In this document: positions 24,737 through 36,557 of the stretch, one piece after another
How positions within the stretch are numbered: position 1 is the stretch's first letter
How the letters are laid out: each line of letters starts with the position of its first letter
NCBI RefSeq assembly: GCF_000715075.1
Contig: NC_134097.1
Location: 123,626,997-123,690,996, forward strand
DNA: 64,000 nt
Reading direction: 5' to 3'
Source: Nicotiana tabacum
Taxonomy: Eukaryota > Streptophyta > Magnoliopsida > Solanales > Solanaceae
Notes under the pieces: generated by a model
Database searches by the model: none
The model's input: the letters and a program-made list of their open reading frames with translations, nothing else
Told to the model about the DNA's origin: nothing
Position numbers and translations under genes: made by a program

Positions 24737-24940
24737 GAACTACATATTTACTTTGGGGCTATAGAACGATATTCCGGGAGATCCCCCTGTTCTGCATATT
24801 TACTTTGGGACTATGGAATGGTATTCCGAGAGATCCCCCTGTTCTGCATATTTACTTTGGAAGTATGGAACGGTATTCCGGGAGATCCCCTTGCACATTT
24901 ACGTTTGGGACTACATGACGGTATCCTGGGAGATTCCCTG
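24737..24940 (+). repeat. 52-bp minisatellite in E2 5' LTR (4 units)
   Basis: Units carry 'catatttactttggg', 'tatggaacggtattccggg' and 'agatccccctgtt'. Four are present here against six in the 3' LTR (31125-31430). Confidence 0.9.
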
Positions 24941-26184
24941 TTGTTGTAGCTATGTTCTGAGCTGTTTATCTCCTATGCTTACATTCTTTTAAACATTCTA
25001 CATGATGTTCGTTCTTTTCCTTATACTTCTAGCTGGTACGAACTATATTTGGACACTTGCACAGGCATACACGTAGGTAAGCACCCTTATTGGATAAGAG
25101 GTTTTATTGATATTGCTGAGTATAGACGCATACCCTTGTTTACTTGCCTTCCACGTGAGAATGGCTCTATTTGGCACGTGAGTCGTCAGTGCAGTTATGA
25201 GGTATGATGAGGGCATAGGATGCCAAGTGTTTGGGTCCAGGTATTGAGACCCGTATTGTATAATTATGAGATGAGGTGTCACAGGGTGACTTATGTTTGA
25301 AGGTTATTTATTAGAAAAAGATTATATTCGAAAGGTATTTATTTTGAAGGAACTATGTTTGAAAGATATTTATTTGAAGGAAAGTATATCTCAAAATTAT
25401 TTTATTGGGATGGATTATATTCTATTCTATTCGAAAACTTATGGGTGAAAGATTTATACTTGAAGGATTTGACTAATTGATTGGAGTTTGTTGGCTAAAA
25501 CCTGATGTGAGAACTGTCATAGTTGTTGAGTTATTACTTGTCCTTACTGTATCTGTGTTTTCGGATTTGAGTTGTGTTTCCGTTCACCTTTCTGTGTTAT
25601 TGTTATGGTGTTCCACTATGACTTGTTGTTTCCTTCTTATTGCAAATTTCTGTATCGTTAACTATATTGCGTAGTCTTTATGTAGAATTCATACACTGTT
25701 GTTCCTATACTCATATTTGTTCAGTTTATTAGACTAGTAGGTGTCTTGACTATTTCTCGTCACTACTCCACCGAGGTTAGTCTTGATACTTACTGGGCAC
25801 TGTTGTGGTATGCTCATACTATAATTCTGTACAATTTTTGTACAGATATAGGTATTGGATCGTTAGTAGATGTGCAGTTCCTTGATGTGGAGACTCAAGA
25901 TAAACCTGTTGCAGCGTTTGCAGGCTTCGGAGTCACCTTCCTATTTTTGAATTCACAATGTTTTACTTATTTCCAAATAGTTGTAATTAGATGTTTTAGT
26001 AAACTCTGTAGAGCTTATGACTTGTACTACCGGTTTTGGGAAATTATAAATTCTGTAAAGATTTCTATATCGAGACTGTTAGACCTTCTTTATTATTGTT
26101 GATATTCAGTAAATGTTAGGCTTACCTAGTCCCTAAGACTAGGTGCCATCATGATACCCAACAGAGGGGAAGTTGGGTCGTGAC

Positions 26185-26195
26185 GGTATCGGAGC
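26185..26195 (+). promoter_or_regulatory. Primer-binding site of E2 (degenerate)
   Basis: GGTATCGGAGC with following 'tctaagttcatagg' matches the leader of the other elements. The 'A(A/G)TT' spacer between LTR and site has been lost. Confidence 0.7.
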
Positions 26196-26379
26196 TCTAA
26201 GTTCATAGGTGCTACGTGTCATTGGCGAGTTTAGTAGAGTTTTGCGGATCGGTAAGGAGACGTTTGTACTTATCTTCGAGAGGCTACAAAACTATTAGGA
26301 CAATTTCACTTTTTCCTTCCTATCGAGTGAGCTTATTGATCTCGGATGTTTGAACTTTTATCAATCCTTTCTCTCACCA

Positions 26380-27667
26380 ATGGTGAGGACACGAGCTACA
26401 ATTATCGATGGCACTGCTCCCGGAGCAGGTGTTGGTAGAGGTAGAGGCAGAGACCGATGAAGAGTACGTGTCGCAACTAGAGCACCTACCAGAGCAGCAA
26501 TTGAGGAGTCGCTAATAGCTCTAGTAGGGGGCAGGTACCAGAGGCGTCTGTTGTTACCCCGGACTTTAGGAGACTTTAGCACAGTTCCTGAGCATGTTTG
26601 GTACATTAGCTCAGGCGTGGTTGATTCCGATTGCACCAGCTACTTCACAGACTGGGGGAGGGACTCAGACTCTCGCCGCCCACACTCCAGAGCAGTGAGT
26701 TCACATTGGTCAGGTTCCAGGTGTCATGGCGACACAGCTTGTGGTTCTAGTTCAGCCCTTGGTCAGGGCAGCAGCATCTGAGGAAGGGCAACTTAGATTT
26801 GCAAGGTTCAAGAAATATGACCCTCCTGCATTCAATGGTTTGGCTTTAGATAGCGCACATGGTTTAATAGAGGAGTGCCATCATATTCTCCGCACTATGG
26901 GTATTGTTGAGAAGAGTGGGGTGCTTTCACTACATTCCAGCTTGAGGAGGGCGGCTTATTAGTGGTGACAGGCATGTGAGTGTGGTAGCCCGACCGATAC
27001 AGATTCACTTACATGGGTTCAGTTTTCGGAGATATTTTTGAGAGAGTTTGTACCTCAGTCCCTTCGGGATGCATGGCACGCAGAGTTTGAGCAGCTACGC
27101 CCGGGCACTATGTCAGTATTAGAGTATGTCGTCAGATTTAGTGATTTAGCCAGACATGCACCTACTTTGGTCGCTACAGTTAGAGGGCGAGTACGTAGAT
27201 TCAATGAGAGGCTCATGCATGATATTCGGTTCAGCATGGCTCGGGAGTTGGAGTTAGATATTTTGTTTTAGCAAGTGGTACAGATTGCTCACCAATTAGA
27301 GGGCATGTGGAACCAGGAGCGAGAGGATAGACGAGATCGGGAGAGAGAGTACAGGGAGGCGAGGACGCCTCGTAGGTCGGAGAGATCTACTAGTCCTTAT
27401 TTTGGAGGCAGGGTGCGATATAGTAAAGTTTTTGTGAGTCAGCCAGTTCAGCTTGCACTTCCGACTTCGCATAGTGATTCAAGTGTGCATAGGTCTCAAA
27501 GTACCCGTACCGCACAATTCCCACAGCCACGTCAGCATAGGGGTTGCTTTGAGTGTGGAGATACTAGCCACATGGTGAAATATTGTCCCAGATTTTGGAT
27601 AGATGTGTTACAACGAGGTATTCAGGTGAGTAGAAGGTGCCCAAGAGGGGGAGGCCCGACCCATTGA
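26380..27667 (+). pseudogene. gag: E2 gag (broken)
   Basis: Gag forms the virus-like particle that packages the element RNA. The start MVRTRAT at 26380 equals the gag starts of E3 and E4. It is followed by a low-complexity Arg/Gly and Thr/Ala region, then the retrotransposon gag core in three frames: FARFKKYDPPAFNG (from 26795), the W..F…F segment with FVPQSLRDAWHAEFEQL (27040-27270), a charged REDRRDREREY helix, and a CCHC zinc knuckle CFECGDTSHMVKYCP near 27547-27591, all four metal ligands present. Stops and frameshifts occur at about 26455, 26710, 26960 and 27270. Reading is clear by family pattern, but no full-length protein can be made. Confidence 0.85.
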
Positions 27668-27739
27668 TGTGTTTCATATGGTAGGCTTGAGGCTGTTGCT
27701 CCAGATGATGCTATACAGGTATGCTTTCAGTTTGATATA

Positions 27740-27960
27740 GAGGAGCACCTTCTGTATTTTATTTCATTTCTGCTTATCGGGTAAGTTCCCATATTTTTTG
27801 CTCCACTTATGGGTGTGTTTCATGATTTGCACTCTATTTATGTGTTGCCCTGTTGGGAGGTTCTATGAGTGATATCCCGTGTCTATCGTCTGTTTCTATT
27901 CATTATTGAGAGTTATGAGACTAGTAGTAAACTGCTATTGTCCATTATGGTAGGCTTGAT
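27740..27960 (+). pseudogene. E2 protease relic
   Basis: Weak traces of the pepsin-like retropepsin that follows gag in this group can be seen, notably 'cgtgtctatcgtctgtt', which parallels the RVYRSC(V/L)V segment of E4 and E5, and a DLHS…Y VLP-like stretch upstream. The catalytic DPGS motif is not readable. RT, RNase H and integrase do not follow; the sequence passes into the non-coding cassette. Confidence 0.4.
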
Positions 27961-28860
27961 GTGATTTCTGAGTATTTTTGGTTACGAGTTGTGATTTTGA
28001 TGTTCCACCGGTGTGGGAGCTAGTACGTGTTGTAATTTTATTGACGAAATTGATCTAGTGAGAGATTCCAGCTGGTTTGATGTATACCCTACTTGTGATT
28101 CAGGGTTGAGGGTGGGACCCTCATGATTTCTTATGATTCAATATGTTTGAATCGGGCTGAGTACCGCGGTGGAAGTTATATCAGGATGAGATCCTTGTGA
28201 ATTGTTCATATGCTTTAATTCTTTTCTTGTTATATTGATTCATAGTATAGTACTGTTAGAGAGTTGTGCCTATCAGGCTTGTTTGGTAGTTCTCTTATGT
28301 GTTTCTCCTTACATATCCAGTCATTTTTGCTATATGCTTCTTGAGTTTTAGCTTGCGGGGTGTGTGTGCCCGGTGGTGTTAGTTGTGACTTGTTTATTCG
28401 GGTGTTTAGTTATGAGGTTTTTCATGGTTCTTGTACCACTGTCAGTATTGTGGAGGTTTGAAATGGGTTCCTATTGTATATGAGGCTAATTGTTAGTGTT
28501 GGATTTGATTTCGAGCAGCTATTGTGATTAGAAATACTATTATGGGCCTATGTGTGATATATAATGTTGTGTGGTTGTACTATGTGGGTGTAGGCATAAG
28601 TGGTTGTAGCTAGTTGAGACTGACACCGGATATGGATTTAGAATCGAGTCTTTTGAAAGTGAATGGAAGGTGAGAATTTTGGCTTTGAGGCTTAATAGTG
28701 TTGGTAGAAAGACTAATTTGCAGTTGAGATGGTGTTGTCAGGCTTATGTAGATTGGGCTGACATGGGATCACCCTCGGGAGTATGTTAGATGTGTGCATT
28801 AAGTGATTTGAGGACTTCGAGGTGAATCTTGACACGTTCAAGGACGAACGTTTGTTTAAG
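27960..28860 (+). mobile_element. 3' part of the E1 non-coding cassette inside E2
   Basis: This segment aligns, with small gaps, to the 3' part of the E1 internal domain (about 6930-8030). Shared marks include 'acgagttgtgatt', 'gagcagct.ttgtgattagaaat', 'atgggatcacc(c/t)cgggagt' and the terminal 'acacgttc.agg.cgaacgtttgttt'. It replaces pol, so E2 is a gag-only, non-autonomous element. Confidence 0.7.
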
Positions 28861-28870
28861 AGGGGGAGGA
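28858..28870 (+). promoter_or_regulatory. Polypurine tract of E2
   Basis: AAGAGGGGGAGGA abuts the 3' LTR start TGTAACGACC. Confidence 0.85.
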
Positions 28871-31800
28871 TGTAACGACCCGGCCGGTCGTTTTAAGAAT
28901 TTAAGCTTTGTTCAGCGGCATATGATCTTGAGAAGCTTCATATTATGTGTAGCGACTTGATGGTTGAATTCAGTTACCGGATGATTCAAAGTCGAATTGG
29001 AAGAAGGAATCTAGTTTTGGAAGCTTAAGCGATGAAAATTTGACCGGAATGTGACTTTTGTGTAAATGGCTCCGGAATGAGTTTTGGATGATGTCAACAG
29101 CTTCGTATGGTGATTTTGGACTTAGGTGCGCGTCCGGATTTAGATTTGGAGGTCCGTAGAGTAATTTGAGGCAAATCAGCGAAAGTTGGAAAATGGAGAA
29201 GTTTGACCCATAGTTGACTTTTGTGATATCGGGGTCGGAATGCAATTCCGAGAGTTGGATCAGCTCCGTCATGTTATTTGGGACTTATTTGCAAAATTTT
29301 GTGTCATTCTGAGTTGATTTGATTGGGTTTAGCCCGAGTTTTCGAAGTTGGAAGATTTAAAAGTTCATAGTTCGATTCATGGTGCGATTTGCATTTTTGG
29401 CGTTGTTTGATGTGATTCGAGACCCCGAACGAGTTCGTGTTAGGTTATAGAACATGTTTTATTTTTGGTTGAGGTCCCAGGGGCCTCGGGTGCGTTTCGG
29501 AAGGGCCACAGGCCATTTTCTCAAGTTTTGAAATTCTGAAATATGGTGTCTGGTATCCTTCTATAGGATCTCATAGGTAGAACCGCGATCGGGAAGGTGT
29601 GCCTTCTTCTTCTCCGCTTTTGCTAACTTCTATTCTCATTCGCATAGTGCTCTTCTTCGGGGCAGTATTTATCTTTTCTCTTGCGATCGCGAAGAGTGGC
29701 ATTGGGCAGTAGGAAACTCTTTCACTATGCGATTGCATGCATCCTTACGTGATCACATTGTACGTTTTGGGGAAGCAGTCATTTTCTTCTTCGCGATCGC
29801 ATGATCGCTATGTACAAATACCTGGGCAGGCAAAATATATTCCCAAATCGAAGGTTAGACCATTTTTATCATATTTTGACTTGTGGAGCTCGATTTTGAG
29901 AAGCTTTTTGTGGGTTTTTCAGGCAAATTGATTAGGTAAGTGTTCTTCATCTAGAATTTATAATATTCCATGATTTGTCTTTATTTTTACCATTTAATTT
30001 GTGTTTTGAGTTGAGAAAAATGGTGGTTTTTGAAGAAAGTTTTCAAAATGAAAAAATCATGATTTGAAGGGCGAAATGGTACCGGAATTTAATAATTTTT
30101 GTATGGTTGAACTTGTATCGGAATGGGTATTCGATTTTTGTAAAATTTGTCAGGCTCTGAGGTGTGGGACCTGGGGTCGACTTTTGGACCGATTTTTGGA
30201 TTTTGTTAAAGATTGAGACTTTATGATCCGAAATAATTTTTTATGAGTTTTATTTGTGCTTTGAAGTTATTTTGGTTAGATTTGAGCCATCCGGAGGTCT
30301 TTCCACCCGAGAAGTTCATTTTAGAGTATCGATTTTTCTTCTTTGAGGTAAGTATCTTGCCTAACCTTGTGTGGGGTATTTTTCCTTAGGATTTGAATCT
30401 TCTATGTTGATTGTAGTTCGTGTACGCGAGGTGACAAGTGCGTGCTTAGACTTATATGTGGAAAATTTGATCTTTTAGGGTTCGTAAGTCCTTATATTCA
30501 CCAAGTAGGAAGTTGTACTTGATATGATTGAGTTTCCTAATTGCTAGTTTCACGTCTACGTGCTTAATTGGAATTAATTGCTTTATGATTCACTCTTATT
30601 GCCTATTTGACTCTTATTTGGCTTAACTGAACATTTGTACCTCTCCTATTGACATGCTATCTTTGCATAACTACCTATCTTTATCTGAAATTATTGTTGT
30701 CTCATCTTATAATTGTTTAGTCTTAATTGAGGTTGCGATTATCTTTCTGCCGCTTTTCTTTAATTGAATTGTTGGATAACCTTCGTAATTGCTCAAGCTT
30801 AAAAGAAGTTAGATATCCTATATTACGATTGACATAGCATTATTTGGAATTATGTGACTCGTGTTAGCTTCCTTGATGTTGAATCGTATATTGTGGAGTC
30901 GTTGCTACATTTTAGTTTTCCCTTGTTAAGCTGTTCTCTTTACGCCTAACATTCCTTACTGTGGTTATTCCTTATGAATGAGTTCTATCGTTTCTTTGTG
31001 ATTTAAAGTTCTCGAGTTGATTTACTTGCCGTACTTTGTATTATTATCATTATTGCTGCTGTAATTTTTGTGGTGATGCACGAAGTTTTTGCCATGCTGT
31101 AACTGTTATCTCTGTTGGCTGCACTGCATATTTACTTTGGGTCTACGGAACGGTATTCTGGGAGATCCCCCTATTCTGCATATTTACTTTGGGACTACGG
31201 AACGGTATTCCGGGAGATTCCCCTGTTCTGCATATTTACTTTGGGACTACGGAACGGTATTCCGGGAGATCTCCATGTTCTGCATATTTACTTTGGGACT
31301 ACGGATCGGTATTTCGGGAGATCCTCCTATTTTGTACATTTACTTTGGGACTACGGAACGGTATTTCGGGAGATCCCCCTACACATTTACGTTTGGGACT
31401 ACAGGACGATATCTTGGTAGATCCCCTATTGTTGTATCTGTGTTCTGAGCTATTGATCTTCTATGCTTACATTCTTTTTAACATTCTATGTGATGTCCGT
31501 TCTTTTCCTTATACTACTAGCTGGTATGAATTATAGTAGGGCACTTGCACATGCATACACGTAGCTAAGCACCCTTATCGGATAAGAAATTGTTTTGATA
31601 TTTCTGAGTATAGACACACACACTTGTTTACTTGCTTTCCACATGAGAATGACTCTATTTGGCACGTGAGTCGTCAGTGCAGTTATGAGGTATGATGAGG
31701 CACATGATGCCAAGTGTTAGGGTTCAGGTTGAGACCCGTATTGTATGATTATGAGATGAGGTGTCACATGGTGACTTATGTTTGAAGGTTATTTATTCGA

Positions 31801-32674
31801 AAAAGATTATATTCGAAAGGTATTTATATTGAAGGAACTATGTTTGAAAGATATTTATTTGAAGGAAGTATATCTCGAAATATCTTTATTGGGAAGGATT
31901 ATATTCTAAAGATTTCTATTCGAAAACTTATGGGTGAAAGATTTATACTTGAAAGATTTGACTAATTGATTGGAGTTTGTTGGCTAAAACCTGATGTGAG
32001 GACTGCCGTAGTTGCTTAGTTATTACTTGTCCTTGTTGTATCTGTGTTTTCGGATTTGGGTTGTGTTTTGCGTTCACCTTTCTATGTTATTGTTATGGTG
32101 TTCCACTATGACTTGTTGTTTCCTTATTATTGCAAATTTCTGTATCGTTAGCTATATTGCGTAGTCTTTATGTAGAATTCATACACTGTTGTTCCTATAC
32201 TCGTACTTGTTCACTTTATTAGACCAGTAGGTGTCTTGACTGTTCCTCGTCACTACGCCACCGAGGTTAGTCTTGATACTTACTGGGCACTGCTGTGGTG
32301 TGCTCATACTATACTTCTGTACAATTTTTGTACCGATCCAGGTATTGGATCATTAGTAGTTGTGCGGTTCGTTACTGTGGAGACTCAAGGTAAACTTGTT
32401 GCAGCGTTCGCAGGCTTCGGAGTCACCTTCCTATTTTTGTATTCACACTGTTTTACTTATTTCCAAACAGTTGTAATTAGATGTTGTTGTAAACTCTGTA
32501 GAGCTTATGACTTGTACTACCAGTTTTGAGAAATTGTAAATTCTATAAAGATTTCTATATCGAAACTGTTAGACCTTCTTTATTATTGTTGATATTCAGT
32601 AAATGTTACACTTACCTAGTCCCTAAGACTAGGTACCGTCACGATACCCAACGGAGGGGAAATTAGGTCATGAC
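28871..32674 (+). mobile_element. E2 3' LTR (complete)
   Basis: A 3.8-kb LTR starts TGTAACGACCCGGCCGG and ends GGTCATGAC. It carries CpG palindromes (29585-29815), TATA-like box (29836), donor-like AGGTAAGT sites (29934 and near 30347), a six-unit 52-bp minisatellite and the U5 end. After 32674 comes unrelated DNA. A target duplication cannot be tested because the left end of E2 is outside the window. Confidence 0.9.
31125..31430 (+). repeat. 52-bp minisatellite in E2 3' LTR (6 units)
   Basis: Units start near 31125, 31177, 31229, 31281, 31333 and 31381 ('catatttactttgggactacgg' type). The unit has no stop in any plus-strand frame, so three long overlapping ORFs arise (31036-31536, 31089-31448 and 31115-31420). 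These are repeat by-products, not genes. Confidence 0.93.
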
Positions 32675-33314
32675 GCATAGGAAATGCCTATACGAATCTT
32701 ATAGTATGAGGCACCTATATGTATTGTTATCTTTTTGTCGAAACTTCTTATGAAATAACTCAAAGTGAATTTAACTATTACCAACTCATATGGTAGCTGT
32801 TATAGCAATGATGACATTATGGCTGGTACTTTCGCCAACATTTGCCTGGTAAATAAGCTTTTAAAGGGGGAATTGGCCAAAAAGCTCTTCGTTATTTCAT
32901 TGGAACTCTCTGTATTTGTTGATTCTGTAGTGGTGCCTCTACTGGTATTCTATTCTTCTATTGTGCCTTTCTTTTAAGATATTTTAGATTGAGAAAGAGT
33001 TACTTTATACGTTTCACCTTCTAAAAAGAATATCTTTTATACAAATCAAAATTTGTAACATTAAAGTGCTAGATGTTTCATAGCTTATTTTCTGCATTCC
33101 TTAAATAAGTTATACTTTTAGGAATACAAGTCTACTGCACAAGACAACTATGATCTTGGCTGAAGAGTGAAGAGAGTATGGAAGTGAAGGTTCCCAAGAT
33201 TTAGGCTGCATAGGGTCCCATTTTTTGGTGAGCTGCACTGCTGCTAGAAATCCTTATTGATTTCTTTATGTTTTTGCTCTGTAACATATTTTAATGAAGT
33301 TAACTCTGTGGTAG

Positions 33315-33400
33315 GGAGTGAAAGCTGCAACTGCCAAAGCTTTGAGAATATTCCCTATAGCGAAGGCAGTAACGAGAATTGTGCCTCTTATGTTTAAATG
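33315..33400 (+). other. Possible host exon 1 (uncertain)
   Basis: An 86-bp segment lies between 'ctctgtggtag' and 'gtgatgag'. One frame reads GVKAATAKALRIFPIAKAV…, another reads SESCNCQSFENIPYSEG…; both are open almost throughout, so the frame is not settled. The phase does not join cleanly with the next candidate. No family is recognised. Confidence 0.2.
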
Positions 33401-33700
33401 GTGATGAGCATACAGAAACCTTGGGAATTGCTATATTGGATTGTGCCTATGTCTAAACAGTGAATGCATTCGTTATTTTCTCTTTTTTCTCTTTCGATAA
33501 AGCGACTTGCATTCCAGATTTGGACAGGAGTTGAGCACACCTTTTAGAGTGATAGGCTGTGACCTTGGTTAAGGCTCCTCAAAACTTTGATGGCTTAGCT
33601 ATTGTTCTCCTGAGCATGTTCATAATATTTACACATCTAAATTTTGATTATTTCCTACGATATCTCATTACATATTAAAGGAACTATTTCTTTTTCTCAG

Positions 33701-33771
33701 TACTATTTGCCATTGTTCTTGATGATACAATGAATTTGTTGGATTTCATAATATTAAAGTTGTTTGAGAAG
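33701..33771 (+). other. Possible host exon 2
   Basis: A 71-bp segment follows a pyrimidine-rich acceptor (…tttttctcag) and precedes the donor gtaatag. After two bases it reads 23 codons, LFAIVLDDTMNLLDFIILKL…, without a stop, ending in phase 0. That phase fits candidate exon 3. The protein is not recognised. Confidence 0.3.
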
Positions 33772-34080
33772 GTAATAGAGTACAAGAGTTGTTAGAAGTT
33801 TAGTTTATGACTATTCATGTTGGGCACGTGCTACATCTTACTAGTATTATAATATATGGGAAGAATGTGTACGAACACACCTGTACCAAGTTGTACAAAA
33901 TATTTCCTGGGAGTACTTTTATTGGGCGAACACAGCTCATGAGCATAAACGTGTTTTAGTCGTGTCTCCTTCTGTTATCTTTTCTTCATTTTTCTCATTC
34001 CAACGCTCTCTATTCTTGCCATTTTTCTATGTCCCTCCCCGCAGAGGTACCACAAATTCTATTATAAAAAAATCCCTATA

Positions 34081-34103
34081 ATATATATATATATATATAT
34101 ATC
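34081..34103. repeat. TA microsatellite
   Basis: An uninterrupted AT dinucleotide run in host DNA. Confidence 0.95.
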
Positions 34104-34709
34104 TAAATCATAGACTCATGCTTGAACCACCGACCTGGAATACTAACAAAATTCTAAAAATGCTAAATAAGTTTTCTTCTATTTTTATTTACCATTTTAA
34201 AGCCTATTGTTCTTTCTTCTTCGGCATGCAAATAGATGGTGTGGTTTTTCTTGGTTCCTTATCGTCTAGCAGTTTTCGATTGCAATTCCTAACTTAAACG
34301 AAGGTGAACTGCTCTTTTCTGTTAGAACCAAGTTGGAGAAGAAGGAAACTTGAATTATTACATGAAAGTTTAATAGTTGTTTAATGATTTCATACAGATT
34401 GCTACTCTTTTTTTCTTTCTTTTTTGTGTTATAGTGGAAGTATCGCCTAATGACTTAAGCTATTTGATGTCTTAATCTGATGAAATATAGCTAATTTAAG
34501 CATACTATTCTTTTTAGATATATTCCTGCAAATTAATTTCAATTGACCTTAATACACGATGTACTGATTGGTAATGATGTTAAAGCATGTTTCCATTGCA
34601 ATTGTTTATGTGAAAAATAATTTTTGATAATCAGCTTACTTTTTAACACCTTAAAGCATGTTATTTTATTACATGGCAAAATGTTATTATTATTTCCTTC
34701 TTTTTTTAG

Positions 34710-34835
34710 TTGTCTCTTCTTCTTGCGGATTTATTGTCAGTATATTTTTTCTCATTTGGTTACCCATTTCTGGTCATACGTGTTTTGATATGTCGCCTAT
34801 TTGCATGGATCTTTAGATTACCTTTTAAAAGACAG
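34710..34835 (+). other. Possible host exon 3, hydrophobic
   Basis: A 126-bp segment (42 codons, phase 0 in and out) is bordered by a long T-rich tract ending in tttttag and by the donor gtaaag. It encodes a strongly hydrophobic stretch starting LSLLLADLLSVYFFSFGYPF and ending RLPFKRQ, compatible with one or two membrane helices. Frame and phase agree with candidate exon 2. The open frame continues into the intron-like sequence to 34913. The family is unknown. Confidence 0.3.
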
Positions 34836-35752
34836 GTAAAGTCATGGATCTTGAGATTGCTGAGATATGTGATTAAAAATATTATGAGTCATCATTGTCA
34901 TGTTCTCGGATAATTTTATTTTTGCTTCAATTTCCTTCAAGATCTTTTTGACGAAATTTTCGGATGAAAGGAAGACATGTTTATCATGAATAGAGATGGT
35001 CTTGAAGAGACAACATGCAATCTGTTTTAAAAATATTACTGCTTGGCTAAAAAAGGTGAGTTATTGACTTAGCCCCTCATGACTGTGACCATGCATGGTA
35101 TAAGTCCTAATGTGCCATATCATTTTTGCTAATTTGTATTTCTAGATTTATTAGAACTTGTGTAATTCTTTCTAACTAGATTGAATTTTGTTTTAGAAGG
35201 CTTATTATATTGAGTTCAAAAGTACATAATTTCTTGCATTTACCTTGCCGACAAAGAGAGATAATCTAAATAAAACAGTAAGGTCTTTTTTCATTCGGTG
35301 GCGAGGGAAGGCTACAAAACAACTGATTTGGTGCCTTTTCTTGTAAGTGACCACGGTTATATATCTAATTTGTTGAGCAATCTTAAACCAAAACTTGAAA
35401 TATATCATACTTCTTCCCGATGAATCTAACCAGCCAACTACATGGTGATTTTATTTAATATTTTACAAATATATTATATAATGCCTTAGATGAAACCTTC
35501 AAGAAATTGTGCTTGAAATGGCAATTTAATAAAGAAAGAACAAAGAAGTTCAAGAAATTCAATTACATAATATAAGTTGCTCTCTCGATATGTCCAAATA
35601 TGTTATTGGAGTCATTTGGCCAATGAAATTTCTCCTAATATTTGATAGCGCCTATATTCTGTCTCTGACTACAGGATACAGGTTTAAATTCTTGCACCTA
35701 CTTGAAAGTAGTTATATATGTCATGTTTATCAGTTGCTTACAAAATGGAAGA

Positions 35753-35757
35753 GTTTG
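35753..35757. repeat. Target-site duplication of E3, left copy (GTTTG)
   Basis: GTTTG lies directly before the E3 LTR end (TTTCACGACCC) and is repeated at 55907-55911 after the other end. Confidence 0.92.
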
Positions 35758-36557
35758 TTTCACGACCCAAGTTCGCCCTCAGTGAACTATCGTGACAACA
35801 CCTAGTCTTTACGATTAGGTAAGCCTAACAATTGCGGAAAAAGAACCAAAATGCGGAAAAATAAATAAAAACTGAAGATAAACAAATATAGAAGTGTTTA
35901 AGATGTCGCTCGGCATATACCAATACAAGATCTCAAAAACTGAATAATTTTTCAAAACCCGGAATCTCATGGAATCACAAGCTATGAATACCACATTGTG
36001 CTCTAACTCCAGAATGTCTAATCAAAATAAATACAGACTGGCTAAAACTATAAGAGAGAATGGAAAGGGACTCCTCGGTCTGTGGACGCGGCAGATATAC
36101 CTCAAAGTCTCTGGAGAATCGCCTCGCCTCAAGGGTAGCAGGGCTGAGTCGAAGTACCTGGATCTGCACATGAAAAACATGTGCAGAAAGGGCATAAGTA
36201 CACCACAACGGTACTTAGTAAGTGCTAAGCCTAACCTTGGTCGATTAGTGACGAGAAAAGTCAGGGCCCTACTGATTATAGCTGAAAACGAGGTAAAACA
36301 GTATAAAATACGACAATATAATTAAATGCTAACAGTAAGAAGTAACACAAGATAATAAGAATAACAAAACTATGCCAGACATAAAATAATCACAAAAGGA
36401 ATACCGCTCAACACAGAGATAACAACCGGGGATCTCTCAGTATCCCGGGGTTCTCTTAGTATCCTCAATATGTGTGCTGGGGATCTTTCAGTATCCCGAA
36501 GATCTCTTAGTATCCTCAATATATATGATGGGGATCTCTCGGTATCCCAAGGATTTC
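35758..36557 (-). mobile_element. E3 3' LTR, distal segment left of E4
   Basis: Collinear with 52947-53720 of the other E3 LTR. It ends within the 51-bp minisatellite, where E4 inserted. The ORFs here (for example 35969-36325) also appear in the other LTR but with substitutions and no domain; they are not considered genes. Confidence 0.9.
36553..36557. repeat. Target-site duplication of E4, left copy (ATTTC, mutated)
   Basis: ATTTC pairs with ATCTC at 47505-47509. The undisturbed repeat unit in the other E3 LTR reads 'aaggatctctta', so the left copy has one C-to-T change. Confidence 0.8.

Larger units (their letters stand above)
23310..26184 (+). mobile_element. E2 5' LTR, right part (left part displaced by E1)
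   Basis: This segment is collinear with 29703-32674 of the E2 3' LTR and ends GTTGGGTCGTGAC. Its first 0.83 kb is absent because E1 inserted here; that piece should lie left of the window. It contains CpG palindromes (23345-23435), the TATA at 23454, donor-like AGGTAAGT (23553) and again (about 23963), and a 52-bp minisatellite. Confidence 0.88.
32675..35757. other. Host (non-retrotransposon) DNA between E2 and E3
   Basis: About 3.1 kb of AT-rich sequence lacks LTR signatures and resumes at 55907 on the other side of E3. It looks like intron-rich genic or ex-genic DNA: T-rich tracts end in AG (33314, 33700 and 34709) and GT donors follow short open segments. A TA microsatellite lies at 34081-34103. 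Three possible exons are listed separately. I do not recognise a gene; no RNA gene is seen. Confidence 0.6.

Noticed and set aside
31036..31536. 166-codon ORF as a protein gene
   Set aside because: It lies wholly in an LTR minisatellite that is open in all three frames; the same region of the 5' LTR has fewer units and no such ORF.
32675..35757. tRNA or snoRNA gene in host DNA
   Set aside because: No cloverleaf-compatible A/B box pair or C/D box arrangement could be made out by eye; the tRNA-like GGTATCAGAGC strings in the window are primer-binding sites.
35969..36325. 118-codon plus-strand ORF as a host gene
   Set aside because: It lies in the E3 LTR antisense to transcription; the equivalent in the other LTR (about 53155-53510) is interrupted.
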